Shown: in pieces, positions 1 through 5,586 of the stretch | Layout of the letters: every line of letters starts with the position of its first letter | Numbering within the stretch: the stretch's first letter is position 1 | Source: Spirochaetota bacterium | Lineage (GTDB): Bacteria > Spirochaetota > Spirochaetia > Treponematales > UBA12059 | Reading direction: 5' to 3' | DNA: 8,659 nucleotides | NCBI GenBank assembly: GCA_029565815.1 | Contig: JAKQNL010000098.1 | Span: forward strand, 1 to 8,659 | Translations under genes and position numbers: made by a program | Notes under the pieces: model-generated | Told to the model about the DNA's origin: nothing | Seen by the model: the letters and a program-made list of their open reading frames with translations, nothing else | Databases searched by the model: none

Positions 1-3
1 AGC

Positions 4-1308
4 TTATACGTTTCCCTTGTCGAGGCCAGGCGGCTGTCGAAGCTCCATGTCTAAAAGCTGTTCCGCCAGGTGGCGCACATTTTCGCGTAGCTTGAAAATG
101 CAGTCGGTAATGCAAGCATCCCCTTTTGCGACATCCTCAGCGAGCGCTCGGCAGCTGGGCGCACCGCATGAACCACAGTCCAGTCCGGGCAAAGACTCAG
201 CCACTATCTCCGATTCTTCCATCATGATCATTGCCTGCAGCATGTCTGGGTGAAGCCTGAGGGCCGGTCGGGGCGGTATTTTCCCGGAACGTTCCATGCA
301 GACATCCGTGCAGTCCGGCAGTTGACGGCTAGCCTCGGGCAATTCGTCCATGGCGCGCTCTCGGGCCCGTATGCGCGCTTTGGCCATGTATGGGTTTTCC
401 ACAGTTAAGGGCCCGCCGACGCAGCCGGATGGGCATGCGAGCGCTTCGATGAACGACACGCTTTTCAGCTTGCCGTTTTCAAGGGCTTCCAGAACGCCCA
501 TGACGTCGGCGATGCCGCTGACAGATATCGCCCTTGAGCTGCCCATGGCGTCGCTTTCGCCGTCGATGTGGGCCCATGCCATGCCGCGGGAGCCAGAGTG
601 CCGCAGTTTCCTGGATGGAGCGCCAGGCATTGCAGTTCTTAAGGGAACATATAGATCTTTCATGCCCAACACGCCATCCACCAAAGAGCCGCCGGTACCG
701 AGCGCTGTCCGCGCAGCGCTAACCTTGGCTGCGCAAGGGGATATGAAAAACACGCCGACCTCGTTGCGGTTTGGATACAGTTTTGTTTTTACTATGCGGG
801 CTGCGACTTCCATGGGCGACAGGACGGGCAAGAGCCGGTCTAAGAGGCTTGGGAAGCGTACTTGTATCAATTTAACCACGGCGGGGCAGGCTGACGATAT
901 GCATGGGCCGTCGGCTAGGCTTGTGCGCGTTTCCATCCAGGTTCGGCTTGCATCGGATACGAGTTCTGCCGCTTTTGCCACCTCGAATACGTCCGTAAAA
1001 CCGAGCTCTAAAAGCGCTGACAAAATTTGGTCCACAGAAAAGCGTTCGTCAAATTGCCCGTACAGGGATGGTGCAGGAATAGCAACGCGCACGGCAAAGC
1101 GTTCCAAGGACGACATGGAATCCGACAGGGCTTTTTTTGCGCCGTGAGGGCACACGCGTATGCATTCTCCGCAATCCACGCAGCGTTCGCTGATGATGTG
1201 CGCCCTGCCTTTGCGGACTCGTATCGCCTCCGTCGGGCAGTAGCGTAGGCAGGTGGTGCAGCCCTTGCATTTGTCCGGGTCCAAGGTGACCGAATGTTCA
1301 CCTGTCAT
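4..1308 (-). CDS. HydS-like putative sensory [FeFe]-hydrogenase-family iron-sulfur protein
   Basis: A 434-residue cytoplasmic iron-sulfur protein. Seen: an N-terminal bacterial ferredoxin domain with two 4Fe-4S motifs (C14/C17/C20/C24 and C43/C46/C49/C53); then an Fe-hydrogenase large-subunit domain with the three H-cluster signatures SSACP (C141), PCAAK (C192, K195) and ACPSGC (C292, C296); then a C-terminal Fes-type cluster motif CGSCGAPSC (C378, C381, C386, with C403). All four cysteines that hold the H-cluster cubane are present, but the proton-transfer Cys just before C141 in catalytic enzymes is A140. From family knowledge, that substitution is typical of slow, putative sensory hydrogenases (HydS type). 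Inferred role: sensing H2 or redox state and signalling through the two genes upstream. The ATG overlaps the stop of the HATPase gene (ATGA), so translation is probably coupled. It is the last complete gene at this edge; the operon may continue leftward. Family certain, sensory role inferred. Confidence 0.88.
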   Translation of the reverse strand: MTGEHSVTLDPDKCKGCTTCLRYCPTEAIRVRKGRAHIISERCVDCGECIRVCPHGAKKALSDSMSSLERFAVRVAIPAPSLYGQFDERFSVDQILSALLELGFTDVFEVAKAAELVSDASRTWMETRTSLADGPCISSACPAVVKLIQVRFPSLLDRLLPVLSPMEVAARIVKTKLYPNRNEVGVFFISPCAAKVSAARTALGTGGSLVDGVLGMKDLYVPLRTAMPGAPSRKLRHSGSRGMAWAHIDGESDAMGSSRAISVSGIADVMGVLEALENGKLKSVSFIEALACPSGCVGGPLTVENPYMAKARIRARERAMDELPEASRQLPDCTDVCMERSGKIPPRPALRLHPDMLQAMIMMEESEIVAESLPGLDCGSCGAPSCRALAEDVAKGDACITDCIFKLRENVRHLAEQLLDMELRQPPGLDKGNV

Positions 1309-1739
1309 GGCTGTTCCGCCGGCGGGTCGGATAGTTTTATGATGATGGTAACGCGGGTGCCCTCGTCCACCTTCGATTCTATGGACAGATCATCGGCGTT
1401 GCGCTGGATGTTGGGCAGTCCCATGCCGGCGCCGAAACCCATTTCGCGTATCCAGGATGGCGCGGTGGAGTAGCCTTCGCGCATGGCAAGCTCTAGGTTC
1501 GGTATGCCCGGTCCGCGGTCTTCAAGAATTATCCGGACTCGATCCTGCTCTACGTCCGCTTCGGCAACGCCGCCGCCGCCGTGGATGATCATGTTCATTT
1601 CGGCTTCGTACATGCACACGGCTGCGCGCTTAACCACGGATGGATCCACGCCAAGCCTACCCAGGGCGCGTTTTACTTCCGCGCTTGCGCGGCCTGCAAA
1701 CGAAAGGTCGTCGCCGGGCACAACATACCTGAGTTTCAT
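1305..1739 (-). CDS. RsbW-like anti-sigma factor / HATPase_c domain protein
   Basis: A 144-residue protein that is essentially a single GHKL ATP-binding domain of the anti-sigma regulatory factor (RsbW/SpoIIAB) type. Seen: an N-box around residues 45-53 (E45, E47, N49, H53), a G1 box DRGPGI (74-79), a glycine-rich G2 lid GFGAGMGL (101-108) and a closing G-T at 127-128. There is no membrane segment and no histidine-kinase dimerisation domain, so it is a stand-alone Ser/Thr kinase-like or anti-sigma module. It begins 3 nt after the DRTGG gene and its stop overlaps the start of the hydrogenase-like gene. Neither it nor that gene has a clear Shine-Dalgarno, which suits translational coupling. From family knowledge, similar proteins neighbour HydS-like genes and bifurcating hydrogenase operons in Clostridia and Thermotoga. 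The target (an anti-anti-sigma factor or other protein) is not in this window. Family confident, partner unknown. Confidence 0.9.
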   Translation of the reverse strand: MKLRYVVPGDDLSFAGRASAEVKRALGRLGVDPSVVKRAAVCMYEAEMNMIIHGGGGVAEADVEQDRVRIILEDRGPGIPNLELAMREGYSTAPSWIREMGFGAGMGLPNIQRNADDLSIESKVDEGTRVTIIIKLSDPPAEQP

Positions 1740-1742
1740 GCG

Positions 1743-2093
1743 CTAGCGGGTTCCGCCGGATCGCAGGCCGGCTTCCCACAGCTTTCCGCAGGAAACGAAC
1801 ATCGTGTGCTTGGTTGCTATCACGGCCTGGCCGTTAGCGGCGGCTTCGTCCAGCATGTCTTTAGGCGGGGTTTTTCCGCGCACAAACACGATCACCTTGA
1901 TGTCCATGAGGTCGGCTGTGCGTATTGCTTGCGGATTTACGAGGCCCGTAAGCAGAACAACGTTTTCCTTCACGAATGCCATGACGTCGCTCATGAGGTC
2001 GGCTCCGCAGGCCGAGCGTATTTCCAGACCCAAAAGCTCCTGTCCTACTAGCAAGGTTCCGTCGAGCGTTTCTGTAATCTGGGCAACGGTCAT
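1743..2093 (-). CDS. DRTGG-domain protein, first gene of sensory hydrogenase operon
   Basis: A 116-residue protein resembling the DRTGG domain, the fold found in the N-terminal part of HPr kinase and in phosphotransacetylase-associated regulators. Seen: an N-terminal segment ending near E24, then a Rossmann-like alternation with a GADLMSD block (about 30-36), a hydrophobic strand VVLLTGL (about 45-51), a second strand KVIVFVRGK (about 66-74) and a final AVIATKHTMF block (about 90-99). It has no kinase P-loop and is far too short for HPr kinase, so it is a free-standing ligand-binding or regulatory module, not an enzyme. The start is supported by GGGAG six bases upstream (2100-2104). It leads a compact operon with the HATPase and HydS-like genes, an association known from anaerobes with [FeFe] hydrogenases. 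The ligand is unknown. Confidence 0.85.
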   Translation of the reverse strand: MTVAQITETLDGTLLVGQELLGLEIRSACGADLMSDVMAFVKENVVLLTGLVNPQAIRTADLMDIKVIVFVRGKTPPKDMLDEAAANGQAVIATKHTMFVSCGKLWEAGLRSGGTR

Positions 2094-2099
2094 GTGCTG

Positions 2100-2104
2100 C
2101 TCCC
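2100..2104 (-). promoter_or_regulatory. Ribosome binding site of DRTGG gene
   Basis: GGGAG lies 6 nt before the ATG at 2093. It is the only clear Shine-Dalgarno in the three-gene operon, which fits translation entering here and passing by coupling to the next two genes. Confidence 0.6.
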
Positions 2105-2143
2105 GCGCGGTATGTTGTATGCGGCCGCCAAGCGGCTATAGCT

Positions 2144-2172
2144 AGTCTAGCACGGACAGCCTTTCCGGCCAA
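2144..2172 (-). promoter_or_regulatory. Possible sigma-70-type promoter of the hydrogenase-sensor operon
   Basis: On the minus strand TTGGCC (2172-2167) and TAGACT (2149-2144) are separated by exactly 17 bp and lie about 50 bp upstream of the DRTGG start. Each hexamer matches the consensus at only four of six bases, so this is tentative. If real, it stands back to back with the sigma-28 promoter of flaB. Confidence 0.3.
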
Positions 2173-2195
2173 GCAGTAGAGGATAGCAAAATGAC

Positions 2196-2222
2196 TAAAG
2201 GCCAGACGGCGTGCGCCGACAA
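2196..2222 (+). promoter_or_regulatory. Sigma-28 (FliA/WhiG-type) promoter of flaB
   Basis: TAAAGGCC (2196-2203), an 11-bp spacer and GCCGACAA (2215-2222) match the flagellar sigma-28 pattern TAAAGTTT-N11-GCCGATAA. The -10 agrees at seven of eight bases and the -35 at its five leading bases. It points at flaB, and late flagellar genes are the expected targets of this sigma factor. Transcription would start near 2229, giving a leader of about 170 nt. Confidence 0.72.
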
Positions 2223-2343
2223 TGGAGATGAGTAGCGAGGGGTCCGGCGTGAAGAACGCGCGATCCGAAGGCCGGTTCCCGCGATGCTCAAAAACGTTCA
2301 CCGGCTAGGTCCGGAGGAGCGTACCGTTTAACACTAGGCTTTA

Positions 2344-2357
2344 CGGCAAGGATGCCG
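2344..2357 (+). promoter_or_regulatory. Candidate CsrA-binding hairpin in flaB leader
   Basis: CGGCA (2344-2348) pairs perfectly with TGCCG (2353-2357) and exposes AGGA as a tetraloop. The string CAAGGATG matches the core of the known CsrA selection consensus (CARGGAUG, with GGA in a hairpin loop). It lies 38 nt upstream of a second GGA inside the Shine-Dalgarno, a two-site layout like that on Bacillus subtilis hag mRNA. CsrA control of flagellin is also known in Borrelia. Binding here is inferred; neither csrA nor fliW is in the window. Confidence 0.5.
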
Positions 2358-2374
2358 GGCGGCCGTTGGCCGCC
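2358..2374 (+). repeat. GC-only hairpin in flaB leader
   Basis: GGCGGCC (2358-2364) and GGCCGCC (2368-2374) form a seven-base-pair all-GC stem with a GTT loop, directly abutting the preceding AGGA hairpin. No T-run follows, so it is not an intrinsic terminator. It may protect the mRNA 5' region or bring the two candidate CsrA sites closer together. Confidence 0.55.
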
Positions 2375-2380
2375 GCTTCT

Positions 2381-2394
2381 ATGGAAAGGAGATC
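2381..2394 (+). promoter_or_regulatory. flaB ribosome binding site with overlapping GGA motifs
   Basis: AAAGGAGATC (2385-2394) is a strong Shine-Dalgarno with GGAG 8 nt from the ATG at 2400, and it decides the start. ATGGA (2381-2385) and AAGGA (2386-2390) sit on it, so a CsrA dimer bound here would block ribosome entry. Confidence 0.75.
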
Positions 2395-2399
2395 AGGTT

Positions 2400-3260
2400 A
2401 TGATCATTAATCACAACCTTAGCGCGATGTACGCTAACAGGCAGCTGGGCGTCAATAATTTGAACACAGACAAGGGCATGGAGAAGCTTTCTTCCGGTAT
2501 GCGGATCAACCGTGCCGGCGACGATGCTTCCGGTTTGGCTGTGTCCGAGAAAATGCGATCCCAGATCCGCGGCTTAAACCAGGCTTCGCGGAACGCTGCT
2601 AACGGCGTGTCTTTCATCCAGACCACCGAGGGCTACCTCCAGTCTACGCAGGACATCATCCAGCGTATGCGCGAACTGGCAGTGCAGGCATCCAACGGCA
2701 TTTACAGCGCCGAAGACCGCATGCAGATCCAGGTAGAGGTTTCCCAGCTGGTGGACGAGATCGACCGCATCGCCAGCCACGCACAGTTCAACGGAATGAA
2801 CCTCCTCACCGGACGTTTTGCGAAAGAGACAGGCGAGAACGTGATCACCGGTTCGATGTGGTTCCACATCGGCGCCAACATGGACCAGCGGGAGCAGGTG
2901 TTTATCGGCACCATGACCGCCAAGGGCCTTGGCGTAAAGAACGTCGGCGATGACAGCATCCTGTCAATTTCCAGTCCGGACAGCGCGAACAGGTCCATAG
3001 GGACCCTGGACGCAGCCCTGAAAAAGGTCAGCAAGCAGCGGGCCGATCTGGGCGCTTACCAAAACCGCCTCGAGTACGCGATCCGCGGTATCGACATTGG
3101 CGCTGAGAACATGCAGGCAGCCGAGAGTCGTATCCGCGATGCAGACATGGCCGCAGAGATGGTCGCTTACACCAAGGACCGTATCCTGGCCCAGGCCGGC
3201 AACGCTATGCTCGCACAGGCGAATCAAAAAACCCAACAGGTACTTCAGCTTCTCCAGTAA
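2400..3260 (+). CDS. flaB: Flagellar filament core flagellin FlaB
   Basis: A 286-residue class B flagellin, the core subunit of the periplasmic flagella of spirochaetes. Seen: the N-terminal D0/D1 region starting [10 protein letters not shown] with the block [20 protein letters not shown] (27-46), the conserved [20 protein letters not shown] segment (104-123), the spirochaetal [12 protein letters not shown] segment (153-164), and a C-terminal D1/D0 region with [13 protein letters not shown] (213-225) and a helix ending VLQLLQ. The short middle and the total length are normal for spirochaetal FlaB, which lacks the variable D2/D3 domains. The start at 2400 is chosen over an in-frame ATG at 2352 because a strong Shine-Dalgarno precedes 2400 and MIINHN is the family N-terminus. 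Transcription is probably by sigma-28 from 2196-2222, and an intrinsic terminator follows. As a FlaB it is exported by the flagellar type III system and needs no signal peptide; none is seen. Confidence 0.98.
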   Translation: MIINHNLSAMYANRQLGVNNLNTDKGMEKLSSGMRINRAGDDASGLAVSEKMRSQIRGLNQASRNAANGVSFIQTTEGYLQSTQDIIQRMRELAVQASNGIYSAEDRMQIQVEVSQLVDEIDRIASHAQFNGMNLLTGRFAKETGENVITGSMWFHIGANMDQREQVFIGTMTAKGLGVKNVGDDSILSISSPDSANRSIGTLDAALKKVSKQRADLGAYQNRLEYAIRGIDIGAENMQAAESRIRDADMAAEMVAYTKDRILAQAGNAMLAQANQKTQQVLQLLQ

Positions 3261-3280
3261 GCCGAAGCCGGGGGAACGTA

Positions 3281-3310
3281 AGAGCCGTCCGCGTGGGCGG
3301 CTCTTTTTTT
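3281..3310 (+). terminator. Intrinsic terminator of flaB
   Basis: AGAGCCGTCC (3281-3290) pairs with GGGCGGCTCT (3295-3304) through ten base pairs, including one G-U, around a GCGT loop. A run of T follows to 3310. It starts 20 nt after the flaB stop and should end a monocistronic transcript. Confidence 0.93.
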
Positions 3311-3313
3311 GTC

Positions 3314-3336
3314 TAGTGTTACGAAGCTTTGGGATG
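3314..3336 (+). repeat. Left terminal inverted repeat of MITE
   Basis: Perfect inverted match of 23 bases to 3438-3460. It contains AAGCTT at bases 11-16 of the repeat. The first 22 bases match the IS end at 7731-7752 except at base 13 (G here, C there). Confidence 0.9.
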
Positions 3337-3437
3337 CTGTCTTGATAATTCGTTTGCTAATAATAATTTAGTGGGTGCTTTCTGAAAAAATTGTACAAAT
3401 TGGAAAATCACCATGCGCTTGGGTGCCTTTAGCTATT

Positions 3438-3460
3438 CATCCCAAAGCTTCGTAACACTA
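3438..3460 (-). repeat. Right terminal inverted repeat of MITE
   Basis: Reverse complement of 3314-3336 without mismatch. The match stops at both outer ends and after base 23 inward, which gives sharp element borders. Confidence 0.9.
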
Positions 3461-3485
3461 AGCAAGTTCTGCCATAAGCGCATCC

Positions 3486-3514
3486 TTGAAGGAAAGCCAC
3501 CCCTAGCATATAAT
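3486..3514 (+). promoter_or_regulatory. Consensus-like sigma-70 promoter of the unknown gene
   Basis: TTGAAG (3486-3491), a 17-bp spacer and a perfect TATAAT (3509-3514). The -10 overlaps the first possible ATG (3513), so transcripts from this promoter begin around 3521 and can only use the in-frame ATG at 3525, with almost no leader. No Shine-Dalgarno stands at a useful distance from either ATG. Confidence 0.65.
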
Positions 3515-3524
3515 GCCGGACGAT

Positions 3525-4994
3525 ATGGACGAGCATAAGCGCGATACGCGCCTAGAAATACTTGAACGCATATTCCCCGATTTGCGGTATGGTGGCGATC
3601 CGGATGTGGAGCGGTATTTTGAGCTGCGTGCTAGCGGACGCATGCTCGACGCTCTGTCTGTGTACCGCTCCCGCCTGCGTCCTCGATACCCCGATGATCA
3701 AAAACGAATAATCCTTCTGAGCCTGTACCGGCAGCGTTCGCCGTCGTATTCCATATTCCTTAAAGAGCTCCTTATGGAGCGGGCGGATGATATTATTGCG
3801 CGCATACGGCGTAATATCGACGCGATGGCAAAACCCCTTGAACGAGTAGCAATGAAGGATACCTATGCCGTCCTTAAGGCGGTCGAAGAAGTAGCAAGGC
3901 TTCTGCCTGATGATTCCGATGCAGCCAAGGCACATGTCGATGCATATGAAGAGTACGCAAAAATTCTGGATTACCGCCGGGGCGATATGGCTTCCGTTTC
4001 CTATCTGCTATCCGAATTTTACAAACAGACGTTGTCCGACGAAGACGAGGCTCCCGATTTTGTAGCTTCCAGTCTTGCGGCCGAGGAAGAAAAACGCAAA
4101 CGCGAACAGCGGGCTGAAGAGCGCAATTTTTTCGATCTATCGCGTATAGAGTTTGATGCCGCTGATGTCGCCCGCATAGAAATTCCCGTCGGCCTTGAAC
4201 GCGATGAGGACAAGACCCTTGCTTATTGCCACAAGTACTGGCTGCGTGTGGATGACCCGGCATTCGAGCGCATTGTGTGGTTGTATTCCAGAAAGTACGG
4301 TACCAGGCACTATGATGTGTTTAAAGCCATTAAAACCGGTCGCCGCAGGAAATACGCCGACGACGAAATACTGAGCCGCGTTGCTACGACCATCGCGGAC
4401 CGGTATTCCTACACGGTGCAGGGAGACTTGTACATGCAGGCAGCCTGGCGGCGTATTAAAGCCGGCATGTACGGTTCCGCCTCTGCCCGTCAAAAATCCT
4501 TGCAGGCCAGGCAGGCTGAAACGCAAGCCGTCGAGAAAAAAAGATCGACAAGCCAGAAACGGCCAGCAGATACAAAGGCCATGAAGCCGGCAAGTAGCGA
4601 AAAAACTGTGCTTATGCCTGCAAAGCGCAGATCTGCCCTTGTGCTTGAAAGACAGAATGTCCGTATCTCTAAAGCTGCGGAGGAATCCAGGGGATCCATT
4701 TCGGATAGGATTAAAACCTTATCAGGTCGAGCTTATGATGTGTACAGGGATATTTTCTTCTCCAAGGTGCGTCCGCACATACGACAAGCGCTAGCCGAAG
4801 GCTCGCGGACTTCCGGGGGCGAGCGCCTTAACCAGGCCGAGGACACCGTGTATGAATTCATGGAGCGTAATTACTTTAATGCCTACATGGATTGGACTGG
4901 ATCACTTGAAAGGAATAGCCTGGCAGAGCTGGGTTTTAACCTGGAAGCGTTGGATGCAATCATAGAAGCTTGTTACAAAAAAATAAGCGCATAA
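3525..4994 (+). CDS. Unrecognised 489-residue charged soluble protein, probably spirochaete-restricted
   Basis: I do not recognise this protein. It is rich in charged residues and looks mainly helical, with no signal peptide or membrane segment. Three parts can be seen: residues 1-170, a helical region with YRSRLRPRYPDDQKR (about 47-61); 171-316, which opens with an acidic and Lys/Glu/Arg-rich stretch (about 171-200), possibly coiled coil, followed by an aromatic-rich block with HKYWLRVDDPAFERIVWLYS (236-255) and ADRYSYTVQGDLYMQAAWRR (291-310); and a basic, Ala/Lys/Ser-rich, probably disordered linker (about 317-385) leading to a compact C-terminal domain of about 100 residues. The start at 3525 is preferred because the -10 box overlaps the alternative ATG at 3513. 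It converges with recR with only 4 nt between the stops. It has its own promoter and no operon partner, so context does not give a function. Confidence 0.8.
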   Translation: MDEHKRDTRLEILERIFPDLRYGGDPDVERYFELRASGRMLDALSVYRSRLRPRYPDDQKRIILLSLYRQRSPSYSIFLKELLMERADDIIARIRRNIDAMAKPLERVAMKDTYAVLKAVEEVARLLPDDSDAAKAHVDAYEEYAKILDYRRGDMASVSYLLSEFYKQTLSDEDEAPDFVASSLAAEEEKRKREQRAEERNFFDLSRIEFDAADVARIEIPVGLERDEDKTLAYCHKYWLRVDDPAFERIVWLYSRKYGTRHYDVFKAIKTGRRRKYADDEILSRVATTIADRYSYTVQGDLYMQAAWRRIKAGMYGSASARQKSLQARQAETQAVEKKRSTSQKRPADTKAMKPASSEKTVLMPAKRRSALVLERQNVRISKAAEESRGSISDRIKTLSGRAYDVYRDIFFSKVRPHIRQALAEGSRTSGGERLNQAEDTVYEFMERNYFNAYMDWTGSLERNSLAELGFNLEALDAIIEACYKKISA

Positions 4995-4998
4995 GGCT

Positions 4999-5586
4999 TT
5001 ATAGAGCCGTCCGGCCCCGCAGCGAGCGCGCTAGGGTAAGCCGGTCGGCGTATTCTAGGTCTCCGCCAACGGGTATGCCGGTTGCCAGCCGGGAAACTTT
5101 TACGTTAAGGCTTTCCAGCGAGCGTTTTATGTACAGCGCTGTGGTGTCGCCTTCCACCGTCGGATTGGTTGCCACGATCACCTCGGTAGCGCCCAGTTCA
5201 CGCACCCGTTTTGTAAGCTTAGCTATGCCTAGTGTCTCTGGTCCTATGCCATCCAGCGGCGATATAAGTCCGCCAAGCACATGGTATAGGCCGTGGTATT
5301 CGCGGGCTGCCTCTATGGTCAATGCATCTTGGGGTTGTTCGACTACACAGATTAGTCTACGATCCCGGGCTACGGACGAACATGGCTCGCAGAGCTCCGA
5401 TTCGGAATACGAGCCGCACTCACGGCAAAACCGGACGCGGTCGCGCAGCCCGGCGATGCGGTCCGCTAGCAGGTCTGCGTAGGCTCCATCGGCTTTAAGA
5501 ATTGCAAAGGCCATCCTAGAAGCGCTTTTTTTCCCGATGCCTGGCAATCTTGATAGCAAACCGACCAGCTCATCCAGGGCTTTCAT
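4999..5586 (-). CDS. recR: Recombination mediator RecR
   Basis: A 195-residue RecR, the usual length. It works with RecO (and RecF) to load RecA at single-stranded gaps in recombinational repair; the ring-shaped oligomer encircles DNA. Seen: an N-terminal helix-hairpin-helix LPGIGKKSA (14-22), a four-cysteine zinc finger (C54, C57, C66, C69), a Toprim domain starting VVEQPQDA (81-88) with an acidic/glycine turn LDGIGPE (111-117) and the ATNPTVEGD block (139-147), and the conserved C-terminal segment LATGIPVGGDLEYAD (167-181). The ATG overlaps the stop of ybaB (ATGA) and no Shine-Dalgarno precedes it, so translation is probably coupled. It is the last gene of dnaX-ybaB-recR, a common bacterial order, and faces the unknown gene tail to tail. 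Confidence 0.98.
   Translation of the reverse strand: MKALDELVGLLSRLPGIGKKSASRMAFAILKADGAYADLLADRIAGLRDRVRFCRECGSYSESELCEPCSSVARDRRLICVVEQPQDALTIEAAREYHGLYHVLGGLISPLDGIGPETLGIAKLTKRVRELGATEVIVATNPTVEGDTTALYIKRSLESLNVKVSRLATGIPVGGDLEYADRLTLARSLRGRTAL

Larger units (their letters stand above)
2229..2399 (+). promoter_or_regulatory. Long structured 5' leader of flaB
   Basis: This stretch holds no convincing gene. Predicted elements are a long-range stem of GCCGGT (2271-2276) with ACCGGC (2300-2305), a small hairpin presenting AGGA (2344-2357), a GC-only hairpin (2358-2374), and the Shine-Dalgarno region with two GGA motifs (2381-2391). GGTCCGG occurs twice (2241-2247 and 2308-2314), and further GGA triplets lie at 2313-2318. 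A leader this long and folded, ahead of one of the most abundant proteins in the cell, suggests control of translation or mRNA stability. The extent depends on the inferred transcription start. Confidence 0.5.
3314..3460. mobile_element. 147-bp MITE-like element with 23-bp terminal inverted repeats
   Basis: A short non-coding element bounded by perfect 23-bp inverted repeats (3314-3336 and 3438-3460) that begin TAGTGTTACGAA. The interior is clearly richer in A and T than the flanking genes and has no credible reading frame. The terminal repeat also occurs at the end of the insertion sequence at 7731-7752 with a single mismatch over 22 bases, so that IS family probably moves this element. Flanking TA on both sides fits either a TA target duplication or a repeat that begins with TA. 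It lies 3 bp beyond the flaB terminator and 25 bp before the promoter of the next gene, disturbing neither. Its transcript could fold into one long hairpin. Confidence 0.8.

Noticed and set aside
350..1147. 265-codon open frame on the plus strand opposite the hydrogenase-like gene.
   Set aside because: It lies wholly antisense to a gene with many recognised iron-sulfur motifs, and its translation shows no domain; it is a shadow frame.
2228..2308. 26-codon upstream ORF in the flaB leader.
   Set aside because: Its ATG falls at the predicted transcription start, it has no convincing ribosome binding site, and its peptide shows no recognisable feature.
2329..2336. TAACACTA, the reverse of the first eight bases of the IS/MITE terminal repeat, in the flaB leader.
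   Set aside because: Only eight bases match before the sequences diverge, and no second end is found nearby; chance is the simpler explanation.
2352..2399. In-frame N-terminal extension of flagellin from an ATG at 2352.
   Set aside because: The added 16 residues are unlike any flagellin, the ATG lies within the predicted AGGA hairpin without a proper Shine-Dalgarno, and the strong site at 2385-2394 serves the ATG at 2400.
4995..5008. Bidirectional terminator between the convergent unknown gene and recR.
   Set aside because: GGCT/AGCC gives only a four-base stem, and the nearest T-run on the minus strand is too far from it; too weak to report.
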